Positions 25,596-37,964 of a stretch of 64,000 bases of DNA are shown here, in pieces. The first letter of the stretch is position 1. Every line of letters starts with the position of its first letter. Both the position numbers and the translations under genes were made by a program. Source of the stretch: Micropterus salmoides (lineage: Eukaryota > Chordata > Actinopteri > Centrarchiformes > Centrarchidae). Location of the stretch: contig NW_024040374.1 in the NCBI RefSeq assembly GCF_014851395.1, positions 26,988,772-27,052,771 of the forward strand, given 5' to 3'. The notes under the pieces are model-generated. The model was not told where the DNA came from, did no database searches, and saw nothing but the letters and a program-made list of their open reading frames with translations.

Positions 25596-26021
25596 GTTCT
25601 ATCATCTGACTTCCTCATTTAGACAGACAGGCAAGTCATAATTCCTACAGCCACCAGAGGGCTTGAATGTAAACACACTGAGTGTTTGAGTCACTTACTG
25701 AAAAGACTGACGCTGTTGTTCTCGCCTGATGACGTCACCAGGGTTATTTTCTTGAACTTCAGAGCAACAGAAGACGTAACACAATGGATTTTACCGTCAG
25801 TATAAACTGACCTTCATGTGTGAAAGTGACGTTTTATGTGAGACTAGGTCTTGCTGTTGGCGCTTTGTTGCATGCTATTTTGTAAGATCACATGATACAT
25901 TGAACCAAAAATGTCATTTTGAGAAGACGCGTAGGAGTTTTAAAGGCCACTGCATCTGAAACAGGCAGACAGTAAGTTGACTAGCATCAGTACATCAGGA
26001 TGGACACACTTTTTACTACTA

Positions 26022-26072
26022 CTGTATGTGTATGTGATACTCAATAGTATTGAGTATCACATACACATACAG
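26022..26072. repeat. 51-bp near-perfect palindrome
   Basis: The two 25-bp arms (26022-26046 and 26048-26072) are exact reverse complements around a single G at 26047. The left arm begins CTGTATGTGTATGTG and ends ACTCAATA. No unrelated loop separates them. Confidence 0.9.
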
Positions 26073-29000
26073 GCAGGGCACTTTATGATATTGCACCGCC
26101 TGCATGTATATTCATGACATCATCATGTGGCATCACATTTAAACATGCTTTTGACAGACATGCACATTACTTGCAGGATAAGATGTTTAGTATATGCTGA
26201 GTTTGTCTAGCGAGTGACCTGATTTGAACATTAAATGTCTGTTTTGACCAGAGAGGTTATGAAGAGCTCGGCCCGCTAATTTCCCTTTAATACTGTTCAA
26301 ATTCTCACACTTCTCTATTTGTTACAGGCAAACGTTTCACTCCATTTTTAAACAAGGCCTTCTATGTGGTGATAATTGACGAGATGACAGTTTCATGCTG
26401 AGTAATGAAGCGCGCCAAACTGAGAATGAGAGTTTGATTGCAGAATCACAGGTTGTTTCTATGCCATCTACTTGGCAGCTAATGATGCCCCCTGATTTGA
26501 ATACAAACTTCATTCTGCCTACAGGGACAATGAAAGTCTGTCCTGATGCTGAGAGACCAGAGCTGCCCTAGCAAGCTCTGTAAGAAGGAGATGAGTGATT
26601 TTGAGTGTGTATGTATAAACAGCTGTGTTAGGATGTTTGGATTGAGCTTTTATATTTCCCATCATAATAAATACAGTAGAGCATTTCTCTTGTGGTCTCA
26701 AAGGACGTTTCAATGTGACGGTCAGCCACAGTGGGGTTTCTTTATTCCTTATCATCGGACATCCCATAATAGGGCGCTTTTGAATGGCAGAGAGCTTAGG
26801 GGACGTTCATAAAAAAAAACACTGTTTCAATCTTTAAAACGACCAATGAGTTTATCAGAAGTGTTGCTTGATGCCAAAGTGTCTTCAGACAAGGCATTAA
26901 GCCATTATATTTTCCCTCAAATATAAAGAGAATGTTCCTGTTCATTAAAGTGTTTCTGTGTCAGATAACACTGGTTTAAGATGTTTAAAACTTTATAGCT
27001 TTACTTTCTACACTACCATTATGCCTCAACTACTAACCTCTCTTTCAAATGAACGAGAGATGTAACTCCTCATGATTGCTGTTGCGGGCAGCGAAGGGTG
27101 AAGTTAATCTTCACTTTACTTGGGACTTGCATTTTTAATGGTTCTCTATGCTTCCTAAATTATAAAGGCCTTCTGCAGCATCTGTATGCAAATTATGTAC
27201 AAACAGTTAAGATCTTAGTTGGGTGATTTGAACAAAGATATTGCGTGGACAGGCCCCTCAATCATAGGCATGGCTGCTTCCACCTTGTGACCTTTGACAC
27301 AGTGCAGTCTGTATGTCACAGTCAGATCAAAGTATTGTGAATGAAGCCCTACATTCTAAGTGCCAACAGCACTGCTCTAAATAGGGATTTTTAAATAGAC
27401 AATAGTGCCTATAAATACCTCCCGCTTCTGCTCCATTTTGACTTTTGTGGAACTCCTCCTGCAGTGACTCACACACTATTCCTGAACATGTGCTGTTATT
27501 TATTTTTAGATGCTTTGAGGATGATCTCTCACATGGGATCAGATTCTCAGGCCCACAGTGATCAAATGGAGTTCTCTCCTCACTAATTAAAGCCAAGAAA
27601 ATTTTTGGTTGTCTTAATGGCCAGAAAACATGTATGTGGATGTACATTGTAAACGTAGGGTGGCTGTGTTGGTGTATATATTATACAGTATAATCAATAT
27701 GTCTGTATTGTTTATACTAAATGAAATAGGATTTTCTCTGAGTTCTGCAAAAATAATCTATTGTAAATTTTATTCTAGTAGATATAGAAACAGTATTTTT
27801 ATGTGGAACATAAATGTAGATTCTGAAAGACATATTGTATGATTTGCCTTACAACTATAACATTTGTTCATATTAAATGTTTTATTTACTGAAAAGCTAT
27901 ACAGCCTCCCTTAACACTGTTCTAATTTAATTTATACATTTTAGTTAGAATTTTTCTCTTTCCAAATATTATTTTTACTCGTATTCTAATAATTATTCTT
28001 TATTGCACAATTTTAGCCTTTTGGCATAAGTTCAAGAGTATGCAGTCCTGCATTAAATTACACATATTGAATACACATGTGACTTTCAATCTTGAATCAT
28101 ATTTAAATAATAATAATATATAATAATAATTTAAATCTATTAACAACACCTGTTTTGGCCATTGCCAGACGTTTTTTGTCTATTCCACTGTATGTGAAAG
28201 GTGATATAATATATCACTAATGTAGTAACGTACTATGTCTCAGTGTGACGTGGGACTCACACATCCTGCACAAATTAAAAATCTAAATTTCATTATGAGC
28301 CTCTCTGACATCTTGTCCTGGGACTAATAAAACCCCAGGGACAAAAATGTATTAGGACATAAAATATGTAAGCATGAACAAAGCAACTTTTACATTAGCA
28401 AACTACTCATAACACCACACCCCATAAATAATATGAGCTCATTTCTAACAGAGCCTAATTTGTCTGCCAGTCAGCTTTTAACAGAACACTGTTTCACAGG
28501 AACAGGAGGAAGCTGTGGAAAAACACTAATAGCTGTTATCTTGTGATGGCGTGAAGAAAATGGATCAGTGGTTTTGCACCAAGCCAAGAAGCACGACCTT
28601 TGTGAACCTTGTATTCAATTACCTTAATTTAGCATTATTGATGTATTGATGAAGTCCTGATGTGAAAGAAGATAAGAAGACTAGATTTTGTCTTCGATGT
28701 TTGTTATGTAATGTTGCTTTTTATGTGTCTTTTTTTGGTATTGAATGTTAAATTAACGTTTAGGGCTATGGTTGTTGTTTTATAATTTTCTTATTTTCAA
28801 CAAATCCAGTCCGTCTCTCAACCCGTCTCTGACTTCCTTCAGCTCCCAGAAAGTATTTCCTATACTTCAGATAAAAACCTTACAGGTCAGGTCTGTGACA
28901 GGTCTCAAATACATAGTTTTCTCAAGGCTCTGTGATTTCCTGAAACAGCTGGTTACTGTAGTTTTTTTGTTAGGGACTTCTTTCCATTGTGGATTTAAAC

Positions 29001-29796
29001 ACATTTGGTGTGCTCCTGAGTATTTACAGCACAGGACAGTGTTTGTGAGAATTAAATGAACTACATTTCATAGGAAGGAACATGTCACCCAGTGCAAGGC
29101 TGTGGCTCTCTGGTGTGTTGTTACTATGCCTGTCAAGCTTTCCATTTTCGCACAGTACATTTGCGGTTTACAGTGATGGCAGATTTACCACAGGAAATAA
29201 ATTTGAGAAACAATTTGTCTTTGAGATAGACAAAAGAAGACTAGCTGCAAATGATGAGTTTCTCAATGATGCCTATTAAGTTAGCCCCATGGGTTGATTC
29301 AAAAGGCCATCTCTGGCTTTTTAATGTTTCCAGCTGATTTTGTAAAGAGATCTTAAATATGCATTTGATGGCTACATACATAATTTCCTGCTAAAAGACT
29401 GGGACTGAGGCTAAAGCTGCATTTCCCAGGGAAAAAGTCATCATCCTCACCAGCTGATGATCATCACACTGCAAAGTTAACAACCTGAGAAATTAGATGG
29501 TAAACACATGAATACGTTCTCCAGAGTCAAATAAAGCGTCGCATAAATATCTGACTTACGTGTAATCTGAAAGGGCTCTCTTTTAAGGTAAACCCTCATC
29601 TATGGTGAGACTTTGTTAAAGCTCTGTCTCTGAGTCCACCTTAAAATGTCAAGTGAGGTCCACTTTTGGATTTGTCCCATGAGCAGCAAATCACACATCA
29701 CTCCTGGATACAAAACATCTGCACAACAAAAGACTTGGAGGAGTTTAAACTGAGGCAGCTGTGAGGAAGCGCAGCAGTGGGACTGATTTCTTCAAC

Positions 29797-30071
29797 ATGA
29801 ATCCTGCTCTGGTGGTGTTGGTGTCGTCTTTGCTGGCCACAGTGGCAGCTCAGTCTCACGACCATCATGACATGGGGTGGGTTAATGGCTACCGCCAGGG
29901 CTTCAACTTCCAGTGTCCCCACGGAGAGGTCCTTGTGGCCACCAGGAGCTACTTCAGCGAGCAAGATGGCATGGACCGCCTGTGGTCGTTTGAGTGCCAG
30001 GCCACACCTGAGGGTCTGGGGGAGCCCAGTGACTGCTGGTGGGACGACATCAACCGTGCTGGGATGGAGTG
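29797..30071 (+). CDS. dpt: dpt coding exon 1
   Basis: 275 nt: signal peptide plus the first D-R-x-W repeat. It ends GAG TG with donor gtgggt at 30072. The split codon becomes W92. Confidence 0.95.
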
Positions 30072-33000
30072 GTGGGTCCTCTGCTGTATATAAGTGATGT
30101 ATTTATTTTTTGAAAGCCTTCTTTCTACTTTCTTTGACTTTTACAGTTGCTGAATTATGCTGGAAAGTCACATTTGTTCAGGCTTTACAGTTAAATTAAG
30201 TTTGTTGCTTGCAGGTATAGAATTTAGAGTGTGTTAAAAGTTTAAATACCACATTAGTTGGACTGATTCGATTGTTAGGAATCCAGGTAAGTTTAATTTC
30301 AGTCGTTTTCTTGGCGGGACGTCTAGCATATGGCACAGAGATGCACAGAGTTCACTCTAATGAACGGTTCGCTGCAGATTCCTCTCCCATTCACAATCTT
30401 ACTGCAAACAACATTAGTCTAAGTGTCTTAGTCAACAGGGATTTAACCAGCCGTGGTATAAATAAATAATGCAGATTGATTTCTGAGTACAGTAATTCAG
30501 AAATGCACTGAAAGGAGATGAGTAAATCATCAGTTTTCTGCAGCTTCTCTTTTTTTACTCTGAACAGCAGCTGTGAATATGTTTGGATTTGTTCATTTCT
30601 TTATCTTTAGCAGGATAGTTAGACAAATCCACATGAAAGCCATGTAACAGGCAGGCCTCCTTTATTGGTTAAAAATGCCTTAATTACTAATGTGTGTCTC
30701 TTCACTGTAGGTGTAGGATATACTTGTTTCAGGTCACTACAGACAGCAAAGGCCCATCCGAGGCTAGAGTGGAGCTGAAACTGTTGTATGAACAAAACCA
30801 CAAGTATTGTTGGTGGGTGGGTGACACACACACATGTGGAAGACCTCCAGTCTTCATCTAGAGCATAAGATACAGCTGTCTTTGGTTATTGAAAGACCAG
30901 GTTGCACCAACTCTTTGCAAGCTCACACTTAATCTTGTAATAACGCAAGTGTGTCGTGGGTGGGCATTTAAACACTACTATCGGTGTTAAATTAAAAACA
31001 AGGTGTGCCACAAAAACTTTTCTTATGAAAAGATTTTTAAATAAATAAATATATTTGCAAACAGTAACTACTGTGTAACTGAACAGGAACGTATCTACGT
31101 TCCCAGGGTCCAATGTTCCCCAGCTCAATATCCTCTTGATAATCCTCTCTTCTTAGGAGACCTTTCAAAGGGTTTTATGTTCTGAGCAACATTTTTATCC
31201 CTTGGTCAAATGTTCAATGTATGTTTCCCTGGGTCAGTGTGTTGAAATCACCCACCTACAGCTTATACAGATTACTGGTGTTATAGTCCCTGAAACCGAT
31301 GCCTTCACATTTGTGGGCAAGATGGTTTTCTTGACTTCAGACATTAATATCTCCACAGTGGCTGAAGAGATTTTTACCATTCAAACTGCAACTTGAAACT
31401 TGAAACACCCATCTCCCTGACGTTCTTTTGCAATTTTATTTCTTTATCTTTATCTCTTATTAATATAAATTAATATAATAAAAATATTAATTTACATCAA
31501 GAGACACACATGCTCATAGGGCCCTGAGAACATAGAGATGATCACTGACTGAGCTTAATGGACAAAACTAAAACACTAGCTTGCTAACATATGGCCCAGT
31601 TAGAGTGAGGAGATGTGGGTCCACACATTGACCACTTGATTAAAGGCCGTCTAATAATGGTGTAACCTGGGAAAATTTAAATGACATTTAACAAAATAAC
31701 ACAGCAGACATCATATAACAAAATGTTAGCTTGGTTAGCACGATCGGATATTTTTCACTCATTCTAAACTTCAGAAATAGTGAAAATGCTAACTCTGAAA
31801 TGTTCTCCAAGTATGCACAAATAAAACACATTCATACACATTTACAAAAGGACTGACTCCTTTTTGGATGTCACAGCTTGTTACAGCAGTGACTTCTTGT
31901 TTCCATATTTGATACTTTTTGATTGTAGCTGCACCCGTGTTTTAATTAGCAAGCAAATCTAGGAAATCTCTAGTTCTAAACTAGCTAGTTGTTACTAAGA
32001 ACAATTCCACAAACTTTGTAATGGACTTACACATAGTGCAACTCCATCTTTATAGCAAGCTAAACTTAATAGTTTGTCTCTGATACAGTACCAGATTAAC
32101 ACATATTTTAACTCAGACTTTCCACATGTATCTTTTGGTAACCTTTCACTAAAAAAAAAGAACTGAGTTCTGTCCACTATTTTCTCATTTAGAGGAGCAA
32201 AGCCATGTCCTCCTGGGCTGTTATGAATCATCAGCTCACTCCAGAACAGCCATATGTGTCTTCAATTGACAGTTCCTGGGAACATGACTACATCAACTAG
32301 ATTCATGCAACAGGCTGCGTCAAAGGCCCTTCAGAGATAATACATTGTATTTTATTGGTCACATGTTACAGCATCTTCCTGAACCTCTTCAATGTTCCAT
32401 TAAAAAAAACTAGATTGTACAAACAGACTATGCAGCAGGTTTAGCCAGACACATGAATCTGTTTTATCCACTGAAGGAGGTGAAGAAAAAAATATTGTCC
32501 CTGCTGTTAATTTACTTATGAATGACTTCCTTTACAGGTCAGGTAATCTTTTTATTTCACTGCACAAATGCCACAACCTCACATAAACATGTTCAACTAA
32601 ACATCAACTGCATAGAAAGGTTGATCTAATTAAATGACTTGGATCAGCTTCTTTGGTGGGAGAATTGTAGCCTGACATCTCTGTGTAAACAGCAGCTTGA
32701 CTCATACCACGAAACACAATGCAGACTCAACTATATCTGTTTCAGATTTCTTTTTCTAGGTTGGAGAGCAGAACTCTTCAGATTTTTTCCAAGTTAAGCT
32801 CATTCACTCATTCAAAGACAAACACTGTGTACGCCTACCTCCCTTTAACACAGCTGTCTGTTTGAAATATATCAGCTAGGACATTATCCTGCTGGGGAAC
32901 TACCCCCTATTGGCTGAATGGCCGACGGCTGTGCCCATGTTGTCATGACAATGTCTACACATCGTGCATCTCCTGTTGCTTGGCCCGGGTATTCTTCGAT

Positions 33001-34501
33001 GTGTTGTGGTGACAACAAAGTGTAGGCCTATGGACCATAAACAAAATGCACTGTCAACAAACCAGTATTTACTTTAAATATAGTATAAACCTACAAATTA
33101 AACTTTGTGTTTGAAAAGAATGGCGTTAGAGTATGGGGGTGTCATTTTAGATCTTGTACCATATCCTTCACTGTCATGAATTAAATCTTTTTTGTTTCCT
33201 TTTTTTTTTAAATAACGGAATAACTCTTTTATGTCTTTGCAGGACTTCAACATGCACTCGCAATGGCCTGGTAGCGGGCGTACAAAGCAAGTACTTTGAA
33301 TCCGTTCTTGACCGGGAATGGCAGTTCTACTGCTGCTATTACAAACGACGCTGTCCCTACTCCTGCATGTACGTTCACACAGGGCCATGGGCATGCTAAA
33401 GTAATAGTTTGACATTTTGGGAAGTAGGTTTATTCCCTTTTCTTACTTGGAGTTAGATAAGAAGATTAATATCACTCTTATATTTGTCTGTTAAATATGA
33501 AGCAGAAGCCAGTAGATGCTTTAATTATGAAGCAGCTAACCAGGCACTGTCTAAGGTTATCAAAATCTCCAGAGCTCACTAATTACATTTTATCTCTTTT
33601 GTTTAGTTCATACACAAACAGAACTATAAAAGTGACAACCTCATGGGGGTTCCACAGATGCAATGTGCCAGACTATTTCTTAATTATGAGGTTGCTAATG
33701 GAGACTTGAGGAAGTCACTGCTCCTAGCCAAGAAATAGTCCCGCACATAACCACCCATAAAACATACACATAAGTTTTTGTACAGATTTAACAAGATATA
33801 CAGTAACAATTAGTGAGCTTTAGAGGTGCTGTGTGGCAGATCTGGTCACATTTGGACAGAGCCTGGTTAGCTGTTTGGCCCTGCATTAGATTTTGTGTTA
33901 AGCTAAGCTAATCATATCCTGGCTGTAGCTTCAGACGTATTTAGTGTACAGAAATGAGAATGGTATTGATCTTCTCATCTAAATAGGGACAAGAAAGCGA
34001 ATAATCGTGTTTCCCAAAACTTTTCTTTTGAAAAAGGTGTTAATGTTAATAACTCGCCAAAACATTGCACAAACGTTTGTTGCTTTCTGCAGGAAGACCA
34101 GTGACATTCCTGAACACTACAGAGAAGAGGGAGAGCTGGTGATCCCTAGTTATGGGTACTTCATCCGAGGTGCCCAGACCACATTCAGTGGAGTGCTAAG
34201 GTTTGCTCACAACATCTGTTTTTTTCCCTAATAACTTCTGATCCCATGAAGCAGCAGTTTGGAGAATCTATCCCAAAATAGTTGAAATCCTCTAGTGGCT
34301 GCGTTGGAAGGAAATATCTCCCTAGTTATGCCTATGGGACCAGGATTTATTGGCAGACCAAACAAAAACAATAAAGTTTGGTCATTTATGATGGTGGAAC
34401 TGACATGATTTTGTCTTTGTCTACTTTGTTTCAGAGATCGGCAGTGGAAGTACATCCTGTGCAGGATGACAGACTTTGACTGTGAATTTGAAAATTTATA
34501 G
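29797..34501 (+). CDS. dpt: Dermatopontin, complete, 4 exons
   Basis: Joined exons 29797-30071, 33243-33368, 34093-34200 and 34435-34501 give 576 nt, 191 aa plus TAG; the human protein is about 201 aa. Dermatopontin is a secreted matrix protein that binds decorin and collagen and supports fibril assembly. Visible: a signal peptide (MNPALVVLVSSLLATVAAQS), a His/Asp-rich start replacing the mammalian Tyr-rich one, GWVNGYRQGFNFQCPHGEV, and the three family D-R-x-W repeats (DRLWSF, DREWQF, DRQWKY). Also present are the conserved CWWDDINRAGMEW, the CC pair and RCPYSC, and the terminal DFDCEFENL. The ATG at 29797 is preferred over an upstream in-frame GTG because it directly precedes the signal peptide. 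It is intact and in frame across all junctions. Confidence 0.96.
31085..31235 (+). repeat. Dispersed TCCTATGTTCCC-type repeat in dpt intron 1
   Basis: It contains 'gttcccagggtccaatgttccccagctc', with further 'atgttc...agca' and 'tgtttccctgggtcagtg' pieces. It is related to the units at 11180-11345 and 35680-35745. Confidence 0.45.
31560..31880 (+). repeat. Dispersed repeat, family C, copy 2, in dpt intron 1
   Basis: This is the partner of 16020-16420. Shared blocks include 'gttagcacgatcggatattt', 'ctcattctaaact', 'ctgaaatgttct' and 'gactccttttt'. It contributes to the length of dpt intron 1. Confidence 0.45.
33243..33368 (+). CDS. dpt: dpt coding exon 2
   Basis: 126 nt. Acceptor ctttgcag, donor gtacgt. 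It encodes TSTCTRNGLVAGVQSKYFES, the second repeat DREWQFYCCYY and RCPYSC. Confidence 0.95.
33398..34025 (+). repeat. Dispersed teleost repeat, family B, copy 2, filling dpt intron 2
   Basis: It opens 'aatagtttgacattttggga' and closes 'cgtgtttcccaaaactttt', with 'gttaaatatgaagcagaagccag' and 'ttagtgagctttagaggtgct' inside. It occupies most of the 724-nt intron 2 of dpt. Confidence 0.6.
34093..34200 (+). CDS. dpt: dpt coding exon 3
   Basis: 108 nt. Acceptor tttctgcag, donor gtttgc (weak). It encodes KTSDIPEHYREEGELV through GYFIRGAQTTFSGVL. Confidence 0.94.
34435..34501 (+). CDS. dpt: dpt coding exon 4 (terminal)
   Basis: 67 nt including TAG. Acceptor gtttcag. It encodes DRQWKYILCRMTDFDCEFEN and the final Leu. 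It is too short to be found as an open frame. Confidence 0.94.
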
Positions 34502-35679
34502 ATTGTAAGCAGCATTTTTTTTTTTTTTTTTACCAAACAGTTTGAACTAAAAATACATATTTACTCTCACATATAAACAAAAAAATAATACTGACATTTC
34601 ACAGAACTGATATGATTTATGTTTTCATTCATGTATTTACTTTTGATGAATGGATGGACCACAGGCGTGTGATGTATGCCTGTATAACCCCACATGTTTA
34701 CTCTGGCATGAAAAATGACTGCTCATAAAAGGTAACTGTTAAAAAAACATAAACACAGAGGGTCTACAGGGGATTCGGGCTCCACCGGACGCATCTTAAG
34801 TGTTTTTCATTTAGTTGCGGGAGGAACTGGAAGTTCTTCAGCAGTATGTGAAAGTGGTTTTCCAAAAAAAACAAACTCAATTATTTGATGCTGTGTTCAT
34901 AGTGGTGGAAAACAGTGCGTCAGCCTCTGCTCCAAGATCTCTTAGTTGAGGTCACGTGACAGTGATGGCCAAACACAACATTTATATGGTCAAAGCATTC
35001 AGTGAGTTGTTGGGTGTGGCTGATAGGGATATTATCTTGGAAGTATGTCTTGGAACAATTTGTTTGTGTTGGAAGAAATGTTAAGCTCTTTCAGAATCAT
35101 TGGCCAGATGAGCTTTGCATGCAACAAAAGGTGTCCCACCTGCTTTCAATTGACTTCACATCGCTCCTTTATTAAAGTGTTTTGTTCAGTTTGGCAGTTC
35201 CAGCTCTACAGTACACTGTACTGGAACTATACAGTGTGTTTAACATAATGCAAAAGAACTCTGTTTTTTCATGTTGAAAAATTGACATTTAACATAAGAA
35301 CATGAATTAAAATCTCCTGAGAATTACAGTAAGTGAATACAAACAAAGTTCTTGTGGGAGAACGGATAATCTAGCTATGTGAAAGCATAAGCCTTCAAAA
35401 AGCACAGAGGGGATGAACTCAGCCATGACCATATCAACAGCTCATTTGGGCTCAACTTGGCTGAAAGAAAACTCAGCACTGTTTTATATTGCCATAACAT
35501 GCTGCTGCAAGGGTCTGACTTCAGGGATCACCATATCAACAGACAATCTGTTTTTTATTCATGGGATAGTTTTCTTTGATAGAGTGGAGGAAAAGATATA
35601 AACAAATGTATAATCTTGCAACTTAAAGAAGTTATTAAAAAAGTCAAAGGAATAGTTAGTTAGACCTACTGTACGTGTC

Positions 35680-35745
35680 CAATCCCAGGGTCCTATGTCC
35701 CCCAGTTCTAAGGTTTGGGTTAGGGGGTTGGGATCCTGGGAACAT
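35680..35745 (+). repeat. Dispersed TCCTATGTTCCC-type repeat, short copy
   Basis: It reads 'cccagggtcctatgtcccccagttct', then an inverted-looking 'gatcctgggaacatag', matching the family at 11180 and 31085. Confidence 0.45.
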
Positions 35746-35759
35746 AGATGTCCTCTCCT

Positions 35760-36090
35760 CAAAACAGCTAGAAATAGCTAGCCTGGCTCTGTCAGACGGT
35801 TACAAAATAAATGCACTTCTAAAGTTAACTAAGTAATAAGTTGTTCTTTCTTTAATCTGTACAAAAACCAAACTGTAAAAACAACAAGTTGCAGTTTTAC
35901 TTATGGCTTATGTGCAGGATTATTTCCTGGCTGGGGGGATTGTTCCTGCTGCTTTCAGTCTTTATGTTATGCTATCCGTCTACTGGCCCCAACTTCATAA
36001 TTACCGAGGGATAAGAGAGTGGTATCAATCTTCTCATCTGAGAAAGGGAATAAGCATATTTCCCAAAATGTTGAACTATTCCTTTAAGGA
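35760..36090 (+). repeat. Dispersed teleost repeat, family B, copy 3
   Basis: It has 'gctagcctggctctgtcaga', 'caagttgcagttttac', 'cagtctttatgttatgctat' and the terminal 'catatttcccaaaatgttgaac', in the same order as the other copies. Confidence 0.6.
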
Positions 36091-37964
36091 ACTTTTAGTC
36101 ATGAGGGTTAATCAACTACAAATGAATGAAAAAGCATGTTTACATTGAGGCATGAAATAATCCCAACTCAGGTTCAGTTTATTTGCTTTTTCTAGAGCTT
36201 TCCATCATATCATGTAGTATGGAGTTTAATGCTTCAGCCAATATAGGAAGTCCTAAAAGTGATATGGATGACATCATAAAACCTACTAAGCTTGAAAGTC
36301 AACAGATCGTTCTGCATAATAACTGATAAAACGGCATTCGCTGATAAAGATCATGTAATATGGTTGAAGGTTTCAGAAAAATACAGTACTGAAACTGAAC
36401 CTTGAGTAAAAAACACATGTTTACATTTGTTTTGTCAAACATGTTTGCACGTATGCTGTTTTCGTACCATTGACTCACATTAAACTTTTATCCTGTACCA
36501 TTGAGAGCTTGTGTAGCAAATTGTTCTCCAACTTCTCCACTTCATCATCCAACTTAATGTTCCTGTGACCTTTCCAAGTAAGAAATGTGTTTTCTCCCCA
36601 AAACATCTAATAGCATGTGAATTCAAGGTAAGTAGTAAAACAGCAAATCTGGAAAAATAAAGTGCCTGGCAGACACTTTTTTCCTCATTCTCATTCCACT
36701 TGTTTTGAACGGGACAAGTGGCATTTCTTTACCAACTCTCCAAAGTGCTGTATAAATCTATTTGAAATGAACGGAGTGAGCTGGGTGAAGGTCAGCCAGC
36801 TCACTACACCGTCTTGTAAAGAGCTGGGGACTGGGCCAGTAGCTTTCAGCACTGTTTGTTTATGGCAACTGCTGTCTCAGGGCACAGGGCCAAGCACCAC
36901 AGCGCGACACAGCTGTCCCCTGAGCCTGTGGACGGTGGCGAGCCACACGCCTGCAGAGGCCTCCTGCCCCGAGAGACTCACTGTCCCTGTGGTGGAAGCC
37001 TCCTTCCTGATCTGGGAAAGACAGGGGGATATATTGTCCTGCACTATGCTCTCCTCCCTCCAACACATTTCATTACAGCTGGATGAAAAGCAATCCTTTC
37101 AAAACAATATTCACATTGGTTGTAATTATGGGAGGAGCCACAAAGCTATTAAAGTCTCCTTACTGCAATCACTTTTGGAATCTGTAGTTAGCTGCCATAT
37201 AATTAAGAGCTAAGTATACATTTATGGCAACAAAGTCCCAGAGAAAAAAGGGATTTAACTACTAACTGTTTTTAACATTTCTAAATCAAGATGCACAGTT
37301 GGTATGAAACAAGTACATAAGGATATTAAATTACACACATAACAAAACATAAGTAATCACCCGTTGGACAACTTAGCAAATGGTACACAATGCTCTCTAC
37401 TTCATGTGCTTCTCCATTTCATGTTATTCAGTCAGTGTTTCCCGTTTCATTTTGTAACACTCACCTCCTCTTGTTTCACTCACTTTACGTCATGCTTTTG
37501 TGTGTTTCTCGCCAGTTCTGATTGTCTGCCCTGCCCTGATCATTTTCACATGTGTCTACTTTTCCTCCCCTCACTAGTGTATTTTGTCTGTTTTCTTTTG
37601 TCTCACTTTGTCTTTGTCTGTATGTCAAGCAGTCCAGCCAGTTTCCTGGTGTTTCCCAATGTTGGGTGGACTTGTCTTGGACCTCACCTGTTTATAGACT
37701 TGTTTATAGATAGGATTTTCTGCCTGCTCCTTTGTATTTGTTTGGCAATGCTGGGCTGCTCTGAATTTGCCTGCCTCATCATGGCCAGAAACCTGCTGTA
37801 CACTTTGTTTGTTAATGAATCTTTGAACTGCACCTACTCTGCCTCTGAATCTGCATTTGGGTCAGATTCCGTGTGTTCCCTGTGCTTGCACAAACCGTGA
37901 CACAAATAGCATTTGGCAAAACATAATGATTACGAATATGCATACAAATTAAAATAATTACATT

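Larger units (their letters stand above)
18781..29796. other. Intergenic region upstream of dpt
   Basis: About 11 kb with no supportable gene. It holds the hairpins at 18.9, 25.5 and 26.0 kb, a candidate conserved block at 20.5 kb and repeat fragments at 23.5 and 24.7 kb. A 65-codon frame at 29082-29279 begins with a signal-peptide-like stretch but has no recognisable domain. Confidence 0.6.
30072..33242 (+). other. dpt: dpt intron 1 (3.17 kb)
   Basis: This has a gtgggt donor and ttgcag acceptor. It contains the TCCTATGTTCCC repeat at 31.1 kb and the family C copy at 31.6 kb. No nested gene is supported. Confidence 0.7.
34502..37964. other. dpt 3' flank and intergenic sequence
   Basis: The dpt 3' UTR begins here but no confident poly(A) signal stands out. 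Repeats lie at 35.7 and 35.8-36.1 kb. A GC-richer island at 36660-37215 and a pyrimidine-rich frame at 37364-37900 are open by composition, not by recognisable coding. The tail near 37840-37900 ('gcatttgggtcagattc...gtgacac') resembles the end of a teleost retroelement. Confidence 0.45.

Noticed and set aside
29761..29796. Upstream GTG as the start of dermatopontin
   Set aside because: It would place a basic stretch before the signal peptide; the ATG at 29797 gives a normal secreted N-terminus.
36662..37213. 183-codon plus-strand frame
   Set aside because: Several overlapping frames on both strands are open here, which points to GC-richer composition. No domain, splice site partner or family resemblance was seen.
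37364..37900. 178-codon Cys/Phe/Leu-rich plus-strand frame
   Set aside because: It is pyrimidine-rich low-complexity sequence; the tail looks like a decayed retroelement end, not a protein.
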